Origin: Pinguiococcus pyrenoidosus
Lineage: Eukaryota; Sar; Pinguiophyceae; Pinguiochrysidales; Pinguiochrysidaceae
Direction: 5' to 3'
Length of the DNA stretch: 21,790 nucleotides
Assembly: GCA_019677205.1 (NCBI GenBank)
Contig: JAAMXY010002383.1
Span: 1 to 21,790 of the forward strand
The translations under genes were made by a program, and so were the position numbers. Of the stretch, positions 1 through 12,175 are shown one piece after another; within the stretch, counting starts at the first letter, position 1; each line of letters begins with the position of its first letter. The notes below the pieces were generated by a model. The model searched no databases. It saw nothing but the letters and a program-made list of their open reading frames with translations, and was not told the origin of the DNA.

Positions 1-614
1 CGCGGTAATCCAATTTGATGGGGACTGGGGATCCATGGGCTCTGCGACCCCGGACACGACACTTCCGCGACATCACCTCTTCGTATATTCAGCATACAAT
101 ATATATCATATGAATACTCGTCAGGATGATCTTTCGGTCTAGCGACATATGTATATACTACTGCATAACTATTTGTAGGACCCAGTCTCCTCGCCTCGGG
201 ACTTGTCTTTTGTCGCGGGTGCGAGGCTTTGTCCAAAGGTCGAAGCTTTCCCATAGATACATCTGATATGGAAGAAATACATGTCGTATTTCTTCGGACG
301 CGATCCCAGCGCACACCTCTTCCAGTCGCTGCCCCTTGGGTGAGCCGGAGCTTCGTGTCTGTGTGCTGCCTGTGTGCGTCGAGTACGTAGATTCACGTGA
401 ATGAATGCCTCGCCTTCTGTTGCTCTCTATTCTTTGTTGCGGCAAATGTTCGGAGCTCCCGAGCGCAGTTTATCCTTTACATTGTGGACATTCGTAGCTT
501 GCGATACTTCGTAGTCTCTCAGAGGTCCTCTTTGCTCCTACGCACGGCTTCGAGGGTTTCTTTCCTCATTCTGCGGCGGCACAACACCAATCCAGATCAG
601 GACAGGGGTTGTTC
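1..614. other. intergenic, no supported gene
   Basis: I see no convincing coding exon here. The short frames on both strands lack recognisable domains and do not join by splice signals. Positions 85-175 are AT-rich with TATA-like runs. The right end is the 3' flank of the four-TM gene that reads leftward and stops at 615. Confidence 0.5.
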
Positions 615-1523
615 TTAGTTCTCTCCAGCCCAGCCCCACGTCGCGCCATCCTTCTGATGCTGCGGTGGTGAAGCGGTGAAGGCGACGACTTCTGCTTCTG
701 GTGGTGGCGCCGCTTGGTGGCTTCCTTGCACGCTGCCGCATGGTTTGGGCTCGATAGCCAGCGTGGCGAAGAAGGCAGCGGCGGAGCAGATCGCGATGAC
801 GATGTGGACGCCGACCCCAAAGGCCACGTTCACTTCCTCTGCCTCGCCGCAGTCGGTGAACAGCTCTTTGCGCACGAGCTGCTGCGCGGACACCATGATC
901 GAGACCAAGATGCTCATGACGCACAGAACGGCGCTGAGGCCTACCAAGACCGCGGGACTGGATAGCATCTCCAGGCACTTTTGTGCCTCCTAGGGTGTCG
1001 CTAGCTTGAGCCAAGGCTTCACCGATGCCAGAGTCCGGCATCAGACAAACCTGTCCCTGATACACATCGTAGCTGTGCAGACCGACCACGAGAAGCAGAA
1101 ATGCCAGAATGCCAATGCTGAGACCAACGAGGACCCGCGTGCCGAAGAAGATGTCCTCTGCCTCGGCCGCCGCGTCTTTGAGAGGGCCCACGTTGATGTC
1201 TTCGTATTCGAAGCAGGTGTGCTCGCCGTCGAGTACAATGCACAGCTTGGTGTTAAAGAAAAGGGTGTTGTACGTGATGCCCCCTGGAGAGGAACAAGCA
1301 AGAGCATTAAGTTCAAGCCCGCAGCGATGGCAGCCTGCAGCGGCGGCAGAAGGGACATCAATCTCGATCGAGAAGTCTCACCGCACTTGTCGACACGGGT
1401 GAGCCACTGGAAGTCATCCCAGCCCTCATTGTATGTCAGGGCGCTGCACACCAGTGCTCCCAGCAGCAAAAAGGCTTCCGCCAGCAGAACTGGCAAGCTC
1501 CTCAGGAATCGCAGCTCGCCCAT
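615..1523 (-). CDS. four-TM (tetraspan) integral membrane protein, three exons
   Basis: Exons 1523-1382, 1283-1051 and 989-615 join in phase across GT-AG introns of 98 and 61 nt to give 249 residues. The start is the ATG at 1523, directly before a hydrophobic segment. Predicted membrane segments lie at about residues 10-30, 96-117, 138-160 and 180-203. A cysteine-containing first loop of about 65 residues (Cys47, Cys62, Cys71) separates TM1 from TM2. The C-terminal tail is hydrophilic and rich in Ala, Pro and Gln. This topology resembles claudin/PMP22-like or other tetraspan families, but I see no diagnostic motif, so the role is unknown. Without the second intron the frame breaks near 985; splicing it out joins residues ending YQGQ to EAQKC and restores one continuous TM3. 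It is head-to-head with the MORN gene. Confidence 0.75.
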
Positions 1524-2071
1524 CGTCGCTTCCTTGCGCTCGGCGCCAGGCGCTAGGCAGAAGCAGCGAGTGCAGGAGAGCACAGCAAAGACGAAATGCC
1601 GAAGCACTGTTAGCCCCACGAAGACGCTTTGTTTTTGGAGACGGCGGCAAGCGGAGCGGGACTCTGTGCCTCCGTAATATGCCCGTCCCTCACGTACCCG
1701 GGGCGATCTGTGAATCAGACTTCCGATTGGCATGAAGGGTATGAAGGGGTTCCTGCCTTTTGCACAATACAACAGGGCCGAGAATGGATCTTGCTTTCGG
1801 GAATTGTTGAAAGAGCTGCATAGGCATTCATGGAGTTGCCGATCGAGTTGCATACATACTGTATCAGCAACCTACAGTAGAAATTGGGAAGGTGCACTCA
1901 TGTCGCCGATGTTTATTGGTGAAGACCTTCCGGCTAAAGCGTACTCTTGCTACCTCCGAAGCCGCACTTGGGACTGTCCAGATTAATTCTTCAGAGCCCT
2001 TTGCAGAGACTGTTTCTCTGCGCTGAAGAGACCCTGGCGTGTCCGGCCGTGAGATTCTCAAGCCTTTTCAC
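1524..2071. promoter_or_regulatory. divergent intergenic region between the four-TM and MORN genes
   Basis: About 550 bp with no supported exon lies between two gene starts that point away from each other, so it should hold both promoters. I see no clear core promoter motif. The 5' end of the MORN gene is uncertain, and an untranslated or short coding exon could lie at about 1940-2048, where a good donor-like GTGAGA occurs at 2049. Confidence 0.4.
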
Positions 2072-3209
2072 ATGGTACCGACGCGCTCTTGGTGGCGTGC
2101 ATCTGGCCTCCCTCACCCAGAGAACAACACTTCCTTTAGGAGGCACGGTACCAAGGGAACCTTCTTGATGGCCTTCGCGAGGGGCGGGGAAAGCTCTCTT
2201 GGCCCAATGGCGACCTATACGCCGGGCACTTCCACCGTGGCTTCCGGCACGGTCCAGGTGTCTACACCACCAAGAGAGGTGCAGAAAAAGAAGACGCTCG
2301 TGGCAGGACAGAGCAGAGCACAGTGGGATGCTAAGGGCGGCTGCACGGAAAAGGCCAGAGGTACGAAGGAGGATGGCGACGAAGTCAGCGCTTTGGAGAC
2401 GGGCGCGAGACCTGGCCGAATGGCGACGTCTACAATGGCGAGTATGACCGAGACGTCTTCCATGGGGTGGGGAAGCTGATCTCCAGGTAGAGGAACGCGA
2501 AAATCGCAAAATCCTGGATCGCAGAATCCTGGCAAAAGGCAGTCTCAGCCTATTGATTCTCGGGCGACTCTAATCTGTTTCCGAAGAGGCGGCGTCTACA
2601 ACGGAACCTTCGTCGACGGACACAAGGAGGGCGAGGGTGAAATGCGCTTCAATCACGGTACTCAGCAGAGACCTTTGGGGTGGTCGTCGCTCCGCTCACC
2701 TTCGGGGCGCTTGACGTACGAAGGAGCGACTTACCAAGGAGGATGGCGGCAGGGGCGCTTCCACGGACACGGCGTCTATCGAGCAGCTGACGGGTCCAGG
2801 TATCTCTTCTTGGCGGCAACTGGCACACGAAGTGGTCTGACTTCCGAGGCACAGATATGAAGGTGATTGGGAGGCTGGGGAGAGGAATGGCCACGGCGTG
2901 CAGGTGCATCCTAGCGGCGAGAAGTATAGCGGGGACTGGCTGCAGAACTTGAAACACGGGAAGGGCGTCCTACGATGGTCGAATGGTGAGCTCCCTTTTC
3001 CACACATGCATCTATGTATGTACATTCCATGGTGCGGTAGTCTTGAGAGACAAGGATGGCTTCAATGAGATCTCACATCCTTCACCCTTTGCCAAAAAGG
3101 CAAAAGCCGGATGGGAGAATGGAACAACGGCAAGGTGATCCGATGGCTCTCCGAAGTGACCTTTGGCGACATCTCAAAGAAGCCAAAGCTGCCGCGGGTG
3201 AAATCCTAG
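2072..3209 (+). CDS. MORN-repeat protein, about eight repeats, multi-exon
   Basis: Proposed exons are 2072-2074 (ATG only), 2140-2278, 2336-2486, 2587-2657, 2724-2799, 2855-2985 and 3100-3209, giving 226 residues. Introns of 57, 100, 66, 55 and 114 nt all keep phase, and each splice rebuilds a regular MORN unit of the form Y-x-G-x-W/F...G...G-x-G. About eight units can be counted, for example RYEGGW, VYNGTF, TYQGGW, RYEGDW and KYSGDW. MORN repeats bind membranes or act as structural scaffolds, and in protists are common in basal-body, flagellar and cortical proteins. Here the chain is only repeats plus a short basic tail, with no kinase or SET domain. The 5' end is the weak point: the 3-nt coding exon fits in phase (65-nt intron), but an upstream exon ending at 2048 would also fit. 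Confidence 0.8.
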
Positions 3210-3990
3210 TGCGCTGCCGCAGAAAGTCCATACGAGGAATGAGTGTTGCTGCTTCTCACTTTCCGATAGAGCAATCCATAGAACGAAATAGAGCAATTCA
3301 CCATGAAGCCCTCAAACAGCCCAACAAGGCCAAGGGTCGCCCCATAGTATGGATTGCAACATCTCGACTTCTCCTCTGCCAAGCCCTTTCGCCGTAGCTC
3401 GTCCAGAGTGTTTTGGAGATCGCTTGGGAGAGCTCTCTCGCTGTCTTCCTGGCTTGCGTGGAGGTTGTGGCACTTGTCGTATCGTTCATCTTTCATCCAT
3501 CATGTCATTCCTATCGCTCGTCCGCCTCCATGTGAAGAAACTTGTCCGTCTTCCACCGCGGCGTGCGCTTGGGATCTGTTTCTGTATGAATGTCAAGCCA
3601 GGACCGGACTGCCTGCGCCCAGGCCTCGGACGCCGAACACTTTTTGCGAAGGGCCGGTCCGTCGTCATCGTTGTCTACCTCTGTATCTTCTCAAGCCAGG
3701 CCTCGTAAAACAGTTTCATGAGTCGCTGCGTTGCCTCGTCGTCCACTGCCCAGAGGCTCATGATGACAGCGTCCGCCCCAGCCATGGCAAAGGCACGAGC
3801 AATCTCAAGGACGCCCTCCGCAATCTCTTCTCCTCGGCCGGTGTGGCAGGCGGACAGCACAACCATACCTGAACGGATTTGTTGGGCGCTGTGCTCGCCA
3901 CCGCATGTGCAATCAGGCCAGTTTGATCCTGGCTAGGGCCAGACAAAGCAAGACCACTTCGGCCGCCGAGCCGGGAGATCCAGGGAGCTA
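3206..3990 (-). pseudogene. CHAT (caspase-like) domain remnant, truncated and frame-broken
   Basis: Three pieces in different frames match the C-terminal half of a CHAT peptidase domain in order. A first piece, about 3975-3868, reads SGLALSGPSQ...GLIAHAVAS. A second, 3866-3675, starts MVVLSACHTG (catalytic Cys codon at 3848-3846) and runs through an ARAFAMAGADAVIMSLWAVDDEAT stretch, typical of CHAT. Later pieces include SEAWAQAVRSWLD (about 3620-3580) and NPYYGATLGLVG (about 3350-3310), which resembles the usual C-terminal HPYYWAxFxLVG. Each step to the next frame has the same sense, as if one base were missing near 3868, 3690 and 3500. I found no intron that explains these steps. The N-terminal half with the catalytic His is absent, since another gene ends at 4045. 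CHAT proteins are caspase-clan cysteine peptidases; this copy is probably dead. Confidence 0.6.
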
Positions 3991-4044
3991 TGTCGCCGAC
4001 ACCTCCGCTGTTGGCTCCCTCGGTCCAAGACCGATGGCACCTTT

Positions 4045-4899
4045 CTACCGCGCCTTGCGTTGCGCTCGAAGCTTCGCCTCTAGGCGCTTCTGGAGAGCCA
4101 GCCGGAGGGTCTTCATCGGACCTTGGTGCTTTGCCTGAACCGCCGCAGTCGTCAGGAGCGTTTTCTGGAAAAGGCGAAGAAGATAAGGAAGAAGAAGAAG
4201 AAGAAGAAGACGTCAGCCCTGCAAAGGCCAGCTGTGCAATGCGCCAAACACTCAAACAATCAAACACTCAAACAATCAAACACTGAAGCAATTAACCAGT
4301 CGCGACATACCTGCTGCTTTTGAACCTTCATGTTTGCTTTCACCACTTCCAGAGCGCTCTTCTTGTCCTTCTTCTTCGAGCCATAGCGCATGTCCACCAC
4401 CTTGGACGCCTCCTGCTCTCCCTGGCAAGCCAGACGCGATCTCAGCATCGATTTTCGTTGAAGTCATGGCGCTTCGAACGACAAGCCTCAAACGCGATGT
4501 ACCTTGCCGTCGCTCTGGCGCACCACCTTGGAGTGGCGATATCCCCTCCCGATCTCCACGTTGCGGAACTGAGAAGTATCCACAGCAGTGTACTCCGCGT
4601 GCACGACGCCCTCTCGGCGCCTCTGGGCGTCAAACTCCATCTCCATGCGCATCCCAGACGCGCTTGCCTGCCCGTGCGGGTTGGTTATTTTTCAGGTTTG
4701 GTTAGAACTTCGGAAGACCTCTCGAATCGCCGTGGCTGTGCATCAGGGCGAAGAAGCGTATGCTCACCAGCTCTTCAGGCCGACTTCGACGCTCAAGGCG
4801 CTGCAGCGCTTCCTGCCCCAAACGCATGCCCACTTGCTCATCCTCCGCGCGAGCGTCTTCGCGCTCCTCCGCTGTCACAGACAGCAAAGAGCGATCCAT
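4045..4899 (-). CDS. unrecognised basic, helix-rich protein, four exons
   Basis: Exons 4899-4768, 4667-4503, 4421-4311 and 4164-4045 are all joined in phase 0 by GT-AG introns of 100, 81 and 146 nt, giving 175 residues. The first intron has a GTGAGC donor and a branch-like TTCTAAC. The N-terminus (residues 1-44) is acidic and helical. The middle (about 50-100) holds a TAVDTSQFRNVEIGRGY segment. The C-terminal 80 residues are very Lys/Arg/Gln-rich and likely a long helix, suggesting nucleic-acid, ribosome or cytoskeletal binding. I do not recognise the family. The third intron contains a 16-bp tandem repeat and a GAA microsatellite. Start choice is the ATG at 4899; an in-frame extension upstream looks non-coding. 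It is head-to-head with the lumen-protein gene. Confidence 0.7.
4188..4210 (+). repeat. GAA microsatellite in intron
   Basis: About seven tandem GAA units. On the minus strand this forms the TCT-rich pyrimidine tract just upstream of the acceptor of the last intron of the 175-aa gene, so it may act as its polypyrimidine tract. Confidence 0.85.
4245..4284 (+). repeat. 16-bp minisatellite in intron
   Basis: The unit CAAACACTCAAACAAT is repeated about two and a half times with perfect or near-perfect copies. It sits inside the 146-nt third intron of the 175-aa gene. Confidence 0.85.
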
Positions 4900-5289
4900 A
4901 GCGAGCACGCAGCGCTGAGAAAGAAGTTGCCTAGTGGGGTGTACTACGCACACAAGAAGCTTGGTACAGAAGAACGGCGCGCGCCTTGCTGTGGTGGTGT
5001 TTACCCAACCTTTGTCGAGGGAAGATTCGGGTTCGGGGGCACTCTCAAGTAATAGTCTTGACTATTTACTACATAAGAATATTATATATAAAGTTGATAA
5101 AATAAATTACTACATTCATATGTTATACATATACTTCATGCCATATGTACGATCCGCATATAACTTCACCCAGAACCTCCATCCCTATTACGCTTCCCAC
5201 ACATTTCCATCCCGAGGGGGAAGCCTTCGAGCTTCGTTCCGCGGGAACACGCAACTCTTCAAAGTGCGCTGGTCCGCAAGTCGCGCGCC
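4900..5289. promoter_or_regulatory. divergent intergenic region with AT-rich core
   Basis: This 390-bp gap separates two gene starts pointing outward. Positions about 5055-5160 are strongly AT-rich (ATATTATATATAAAG-like) in otherwise GC-rich DNA and would suit a core promoter for the lumen-protein gene. I see no coding exon. Confidence 0.45.
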
Positions 5290-5907
5290 ATGTCCACGTT
5301 CCGCGCCGCCTTCCTCTTGCTCAGCTTGCTGCCCAGCAGCTCCGCATTCGGCGCGATGCCGCGGCGGAAGCTGGTGCAGACGATTGGGGCGCTGGTGGTG
5401 GGCGTACCCCGACTTCCCGCTCGCGCGGACGAGGAGCTCTCTCAGCCGCTCAATCGGATCTTGCGCGTGATCGAGGCCACTCAGCAGGAGGAGCGCTTGA
5501 TCAAGAGCGGCAAATTCAAAGATCTGCAGCGCGCGAACGTGAAGCTCGCGGTGGACATGATGCTGAACAACTACCAACTGCAGCAGAATCTCAACATGGC
5601 GGCGGCGTATATCGAGCCCAGCAAGGTGTTGCAGGCCAGTGAGAAAGGCCGCGCGGCAGTGGAGTACCTCACGCAGATCGGAGACTACTTCGACTCGTCC
5701 AGGAGTTCCCTGCAGGTGGACACCATGAACTCGGACAAGGCGGCGTTCACCCTCAAGGCCCTGAGCGCCGCGCGGGAGCAGCTCAATGGCTTCTTGACGT
5801 TCCTGCCGTCGGATGAGATAGACAAGGTGAAGCAGGTGATCGAGGAGGAGAACCGACTCAATGTTAAGGAGTACGACGGAGATCTGTACAACATGCCGAA
5901 GCCGTAG
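5290..5907 (+). CDS. plastid thylakoid-lumen protein, helical bundle, unknown function
   Basis: Single-exon gene of 205 residues. Residues 1-19 form an ER-type signal peptide ending SSSA|F20, the 'A-F' cleavage motif typical of import into red-algal-derived complex plastids. A second targeting segment follows: twin arginine R25R26K, a hydrophobic run at 31-40 (TIGALVVGVP) and an ARA|D cleavage site at about 46-47, as for Tat import into the thylakoid lumen. The mature part of about 159 residues is almost all amphipathic helix and charged, compatible with a PsbQ-like or other four-helix bundle. It contains the segment EATQQEERLIKSGKFKDLQR, which I recall from conserved algal lumen proteins of unknown function, but I could not check this. 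It is tail-to-tail with the coiled-coil gene, 68 bp apart. Confidence 0.85.
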   Translation: MSTFRAAFLLLSLLPSSSAFGAMPRRKLVQTIGALVVGVPRLPARADEELSQPLNRILRVIEATQQEERLIKSGKFKDLQRANVKLAVDMMLNNYQLQQNLNMAAAYIEPSKVLQASEKGRAAVEYLTQIGDYFDSSRSSLQVDTMNSDKAAFTLKALSAAREQLNGFLTFLPSDEIDKVKQVIEEENRLNVKEYDGDLYNMPKP

Positions 5908-5975
5908 CGGCGCAACTAACTAGGCCCCTTCGTCAACTGCTTCGTGGAGAGGCCTTGAGCCTCCATCTTGCTGAT

Positions 5976-8459
<2,484 letters not shown>

Positions 8460-8731
8460 CTCTTGCTGTCGACGTCAAAATCCTCTCCTTTCGCTCCGCC
8501 ACCACCTCTCCCCGTTCCCTTGTGGCGTGTGCGGGGAAAGCTGGAGGGCCCGGAGGAGCAGGGGCTCCAGTTTCCTCTTCCCTCGGTCCCACGCAGAGCC
8601 CCGAAGCGCCCACGTCTGACTTGCCTGCGGCACATGAAATGCAGTGGGAGAACCTCTAGCGTTTCTATGTCTCATTCGCTTGCGGCCAAGAGAGAGACAG
8701 AGGCCGAGACAGAGCGACACCGAGTACCATC
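8460..8731. promoter_or_regulatory. candidate bidirectional promoter between coiled-coil and ARM genes
   Basis: A 272-bp gap lies between two ATGs pointing away from each other. No core motif is obvious. Part of it (8480-8560) could encode an extra 5' exon of the coiled-coil gene in the frame reading VVAERKERIL. Confidence 0.4.
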
Positions 8732-10721
8732 ATGGGGGGCGTGGCGTCGGCGGCTGTGAGAATGGCGTATCCGTCGGCGGCTTTGGTCGATCACTTGTCG
8801 ATCATCTTGATGCCCGACGAGTGCGACGAGGTCGTGGACGGCCTGGACGAGCTGTCTCGACGCGCTCTCTACAGTCCCGTGGCCGCCGCGAATCGTCGGA
8901 TAATGGTAGCCAAGGGCGCCGTCGAGCTGTGCCGCAAGATGCTCGAGCTCTGCGTACGGTACCGTCTTTTGCTGGGCCTTTGGTGTCAGTTTGAGAGGAA
9001 CCAGGTTCTCGGACTGAATTCCATCATCCAGGGATGAAGTTGCCGTCCGCGTCGCGATGCGGCTGCTCAGTCGACTGACGCTCAGTGAAGAGGGGGCGAT
9101 GCAGCTTGCGGATCGGAGAGGTACTGATGCCTTCGTGGGACTGCGCAAGGGTCCCCTTCCAAGACACCTGCCTTCCCATGGATAGGCGAAGAGGCCATCA
9201 AGGCGGTGCTTGATCGATACGGCGACGAGGCTGACATGGCTCGACTTTGCCGCAAGACGCTGCAGAACATGGACACGCTTGGTGAGCGCCCTGCTCTCGT
9301 ACCTTCTGGAAAGACCGTATCCAATATCCCAAGGCGCTTCTAGGTGCGGTCCTGGCTACGAGAGTCATGGCGCGGGCGATTCGCAAGTTCCGCCTTCGCG
9401 ACGAGTTCAAGAACGCTGCCGAGAACTTTGCGCAAGAAGAGCCAGGAGGAACCGCTGCTCCACGACGCCTCGGAAGAACGGCGGCGGTGTCTGAGATCAA
9501 GCCACCTCTTATGTTCGTTTCGGAGAACGATCCTCGATTCTTCAGCGACGAGGAGATGGTCTCAGTCTTCAGGTACCGCGCGCATCCTTTCTGCTTCGGA
9601 AGCTTGACCAAGGAAAGCCACTGAAAGCCGCGCGCTTGCACGCAAACACCAGGAAGCAGACAGTTGCGTACAAGAGCAACTGCCTTGTCCAGAAGAGCGC
9701 GGTGGAGGTGGTTCTCCTCATGAGCAAGCTGCAAGGACCGCTCCCGCTGCTCATCGCGCAAGGTGACCTTTGTAGCGTGATTGTGGACGCCATGCTGCAA
9801 TTTCCCAAGGATCGCGCGATACAATGGAAGGTGTCTCAGCAGCTTGAAAAGCATGTGCAAATCACGTCGACCACTTCCTCACGCGACGCATCCAAAGACC
9901 TGCATGTGCATCCGCGCGATTCACGATATCCCGGAGCTTTGCGCGGAGTACGGCAACGCGGGGGCCGTCAAAGGCGTCGCACACATCTTGGAGAACTTCC
10001 AAGAGGACTCTGATCTACAATCGCAGGTTCTTTGCGCATACCTCGTCGTAGATGGCTGTGGTCGTGCTCTTTGTGGAATCGAATGCAACCCTTACGCACC
10101 GTTCCAAACATGAAAAGGCTATCTGGGCGATTTCGGTGCTTTCGACGATCCCAAACAACGTCCAGCGGATCCAGCACGAGCTCGTTCTGGTGCAAGTGCT
10201 GTACGATCTCCTCTTGAAGGACAGGTAGCGAGTGTGCCCGTCGGGACGTGTCGCATCTTTCGACACCGACCTCTTCTGCTTGGGGCTTGGTAGGAAAGGC
10301 AAGCAAGACGAAGACGAGACCGAGGAGCGCGTAAAGGTCCTTGACAACATCTTTGTCCCGCTCAATCTGAAGCGCAACCTTGACCAAGAGGTATACGGAG
10401 AACACCGCAAGTTGTGCATATAGCAAGACACAGGATTGACGTCTTCCATTTTGGTTGGTTCTGCAGGTGATCGTGGCAAAAGGCGCGCATCGAAGGAGGA
10501 AGAAGACGACGGTCGAGCAGAGGCCGCCGGTAGGTGGACGAAAGAATCCGGGGGCCAAAAGCGTTTTGCGACATGTTGTTCATAAGGCCATGGCGCTCTG
10601 CATCCTTTAGAGACGGCCGTGGAAGGACAAGACACCATTCGGACGGGCCGGCGAGAATGACAAAGAGGGGACGAAGGGTTTGATCGACAACGAGGTTGGC
10701 GAGGACGACCAAAAAGTCTAG
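8732..10721 (+). CDS. armadillo (ARM)-repeat protein, ten exons
   Basis: Exons 8732-8958, 9032-9120, 9186-9281, 9344-9572, 9653-9830, 9898-10026, 10118-10224, 10294-10390, 10467-10529 and 10611-10721 join in phase to give 441 residues. The nine introns are 62-91 nt. Residues about 60-140 and especially 225-345 show the alpha-solenoid pattern of ARM repeats with spacing of about 43 residues: FPKDRAIQWK...AIHDIPELCAEYGNAGAVKGVAHIL, then NFQEDSDLQSQAIWAISVLSTI. A charged, Lys/Arg-rich tail follows (about 375-441). ARM solenoids bind partner proteins; no enzymatic domain is present. I cannot assign a named family; importin-like, ARMC-type or flagellar central-pair (PF16-like) roles are all open. 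It ends 82 bp from the methyltransferase stop, tail-to-tail. Confidence 0.75.
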
Positions 10722-10738
10722 AATGATACTACATTCTC

Positions 10739-10812
10739 GATGTTGCTCAGCTGCTCAGCTGCTCAGGCACTCGGAAGCTCAGCTACTCGGAAGCTCAGCT
10801 ACTCAGCTGCTG
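10739..10812. repeat. short imperfect repeats of GCTCAGCT(A/G)CTC between convergent genes
   Basis: The motif GCTCAGCT recurs at least five times with CTACTCGGAA spacers between the two converging stop codons. It is palindromic-leaning (AGCT core) and could fold in either transcript as part of the 3' ends. Confidence 0.7.
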
Positions 10813-12175
10813 GCATTGGCCTTTCTTAAGAAGTTCTGAAGCTTGGCAAGGGATATCAAAATCGCTTCCTCGGATCGGATTGTCCGAGAGCCCTGAGACG
10901 GACATGTGTTCACCCAGCGATCAAAAAGCTCATGCTCCTTGTTGCAAAATTCGTCGAGGTCCGGATCTTGCTCGACGGCTGCTTCGATCCCATCGATGCC
11001 GCCAAACACCACGAGCGCATGCTTGTGCGCCGGCAGCGAGAAGTCGTCGTCCTCGCAGGACACGTTTCCCTTCTCACTGGTGCCGATGAGAAGGTCGTAG
11101 CCCCCTTCCCATGGACACTCGGAGATGGCCTTGCTAAGTCCTTCGGCTATCCGCACTTGGAATCCCCAGTACAGTCCCAGCTCCTCCTGCGTCGCGATTC
11201 TTAGCGCAATCGATACAGGCATCGTGTTTCCAGACGCTCTGCGTAAACATTCGTACCCTTGGCGCATCCGGGGACGTCGCGATCCCCTGAGGTTCCGTCC
11301 AGTTGTGCGCCCCGGTATCATTCCGCCCTCTGCGATTCCTCTTGTTCTTCGGAGCGTCCAGGCGCCCGTAGTCCGTCACCTGCGTGCACTTCTTCATTAC
11401 CTCCACACCGTCCTTGCGCCAGCCCTATGATGAAGAAAAGGATGGCTCGCGCACCTAATGGTCCACCCAGCGAGTTTCGTGAACCCTTGCGGTGCTCTGC
11501 TGACGTACCCCCCAAAGCCAATCTTGCGAGAGAGGAGGCAATCACCTTGACGGTCACCCGCATGTTCTTCTCCAGCGGTCGGTCGAGCCGTAGAGGCCGC
11601 GGAAGGCCGCAGTTGACCAGACAGGCCTCTTCGCCCGGCCTGTCCAGCACCGCACCCTCCCGAAACGGACACCGGTCCCTCTGGCGCAGATGATGCGGCG
11701 CATCCAGCGGCGCCAGCAGCCCGACAGCCCGCAGATGCGCGTGCATGGGTACCAACTGACGCCGGAGATACTGCGGCGTCTCCATGTACTGCAACACGCG
11801 GGCAAACAGGTCCTCTGGCGCGGCCTTGGGCCGCTCTCCCACCGCTTTGGGCCCGAGAGAGCTCTCCTTCTTGCATTCGGCGAGGAGCACCACCTCGTCC
11901 GCCTCGTAGATGCACGCCGCGCGGGCCACTTGTCCTGTACGCCAGCGTCAGCAGCAGCCCTGAGAGGCGATGTCCGCGGCTTCGATACCGATGAGAAGGG
12001 TCTTCAGCTCCAGCGTCTGGCAATTGGACAGCACGTCGGCAGGCAAGGCGATGGACAACGTGGCAAGGCGAGGCTTGGGCGTCTCCGGTGACACCACCGC
12101 GCCGCCCAGAGTGGTGAAGCGCCACTCGGGCGCGCTGCGCTTCCTTTTGCCGGGGGCTCTGTGCTGCTGCTTCAT
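10803..12175 (-). CDS. SPOUT-class RNA methyltransferase, C9orf114/SPOUT1 family
   Basis: Exons 12175-11989, 11934-11546, 11424-11257 and 11186-10803 join in phase (introns 54, 121 and 70 nt) to give 375 residues, close to the roughly 376 of human SPOUT1. The family (Pfam Methyltrn_RNA_3) is an AdoMet-dependent trefoil-knot RNA methyltransferase. Family-typical stretches are present in order: LSIALPADVLSNCQTLELKT, GQVARAACIYEADEVVLL, SPDAPREELGLYWGFQVRIA, GGYDLLIGTSEKG, HALVVFGGIDGIEAAVEQDP and LFDRWVNTCPSQGSRTIRSE (about 337-354), the last forming the knot and AdoMet site. In animals it associates with centrosomes and kinetochores and acts on RNA; the fungal and plant homologues are poorly known. 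The N-terminus is basic (KQQHRAPGKRKR), possibly a nuclear signal. It appears intact. Confidence 0.92.

Noticed and set aside
985-1051. Frameshift in the four-TM gene
   Set aside because: A 61-nt GT-AG intron (990-1050) resolves it in phase and gives a natural junction, so no mutation is needed.
4245-4284. CRISPR-like repeat array
   Set aside because: The 16-bp units abut with no spacers and the context is a eukaryotic intron; it is a minisatellite.
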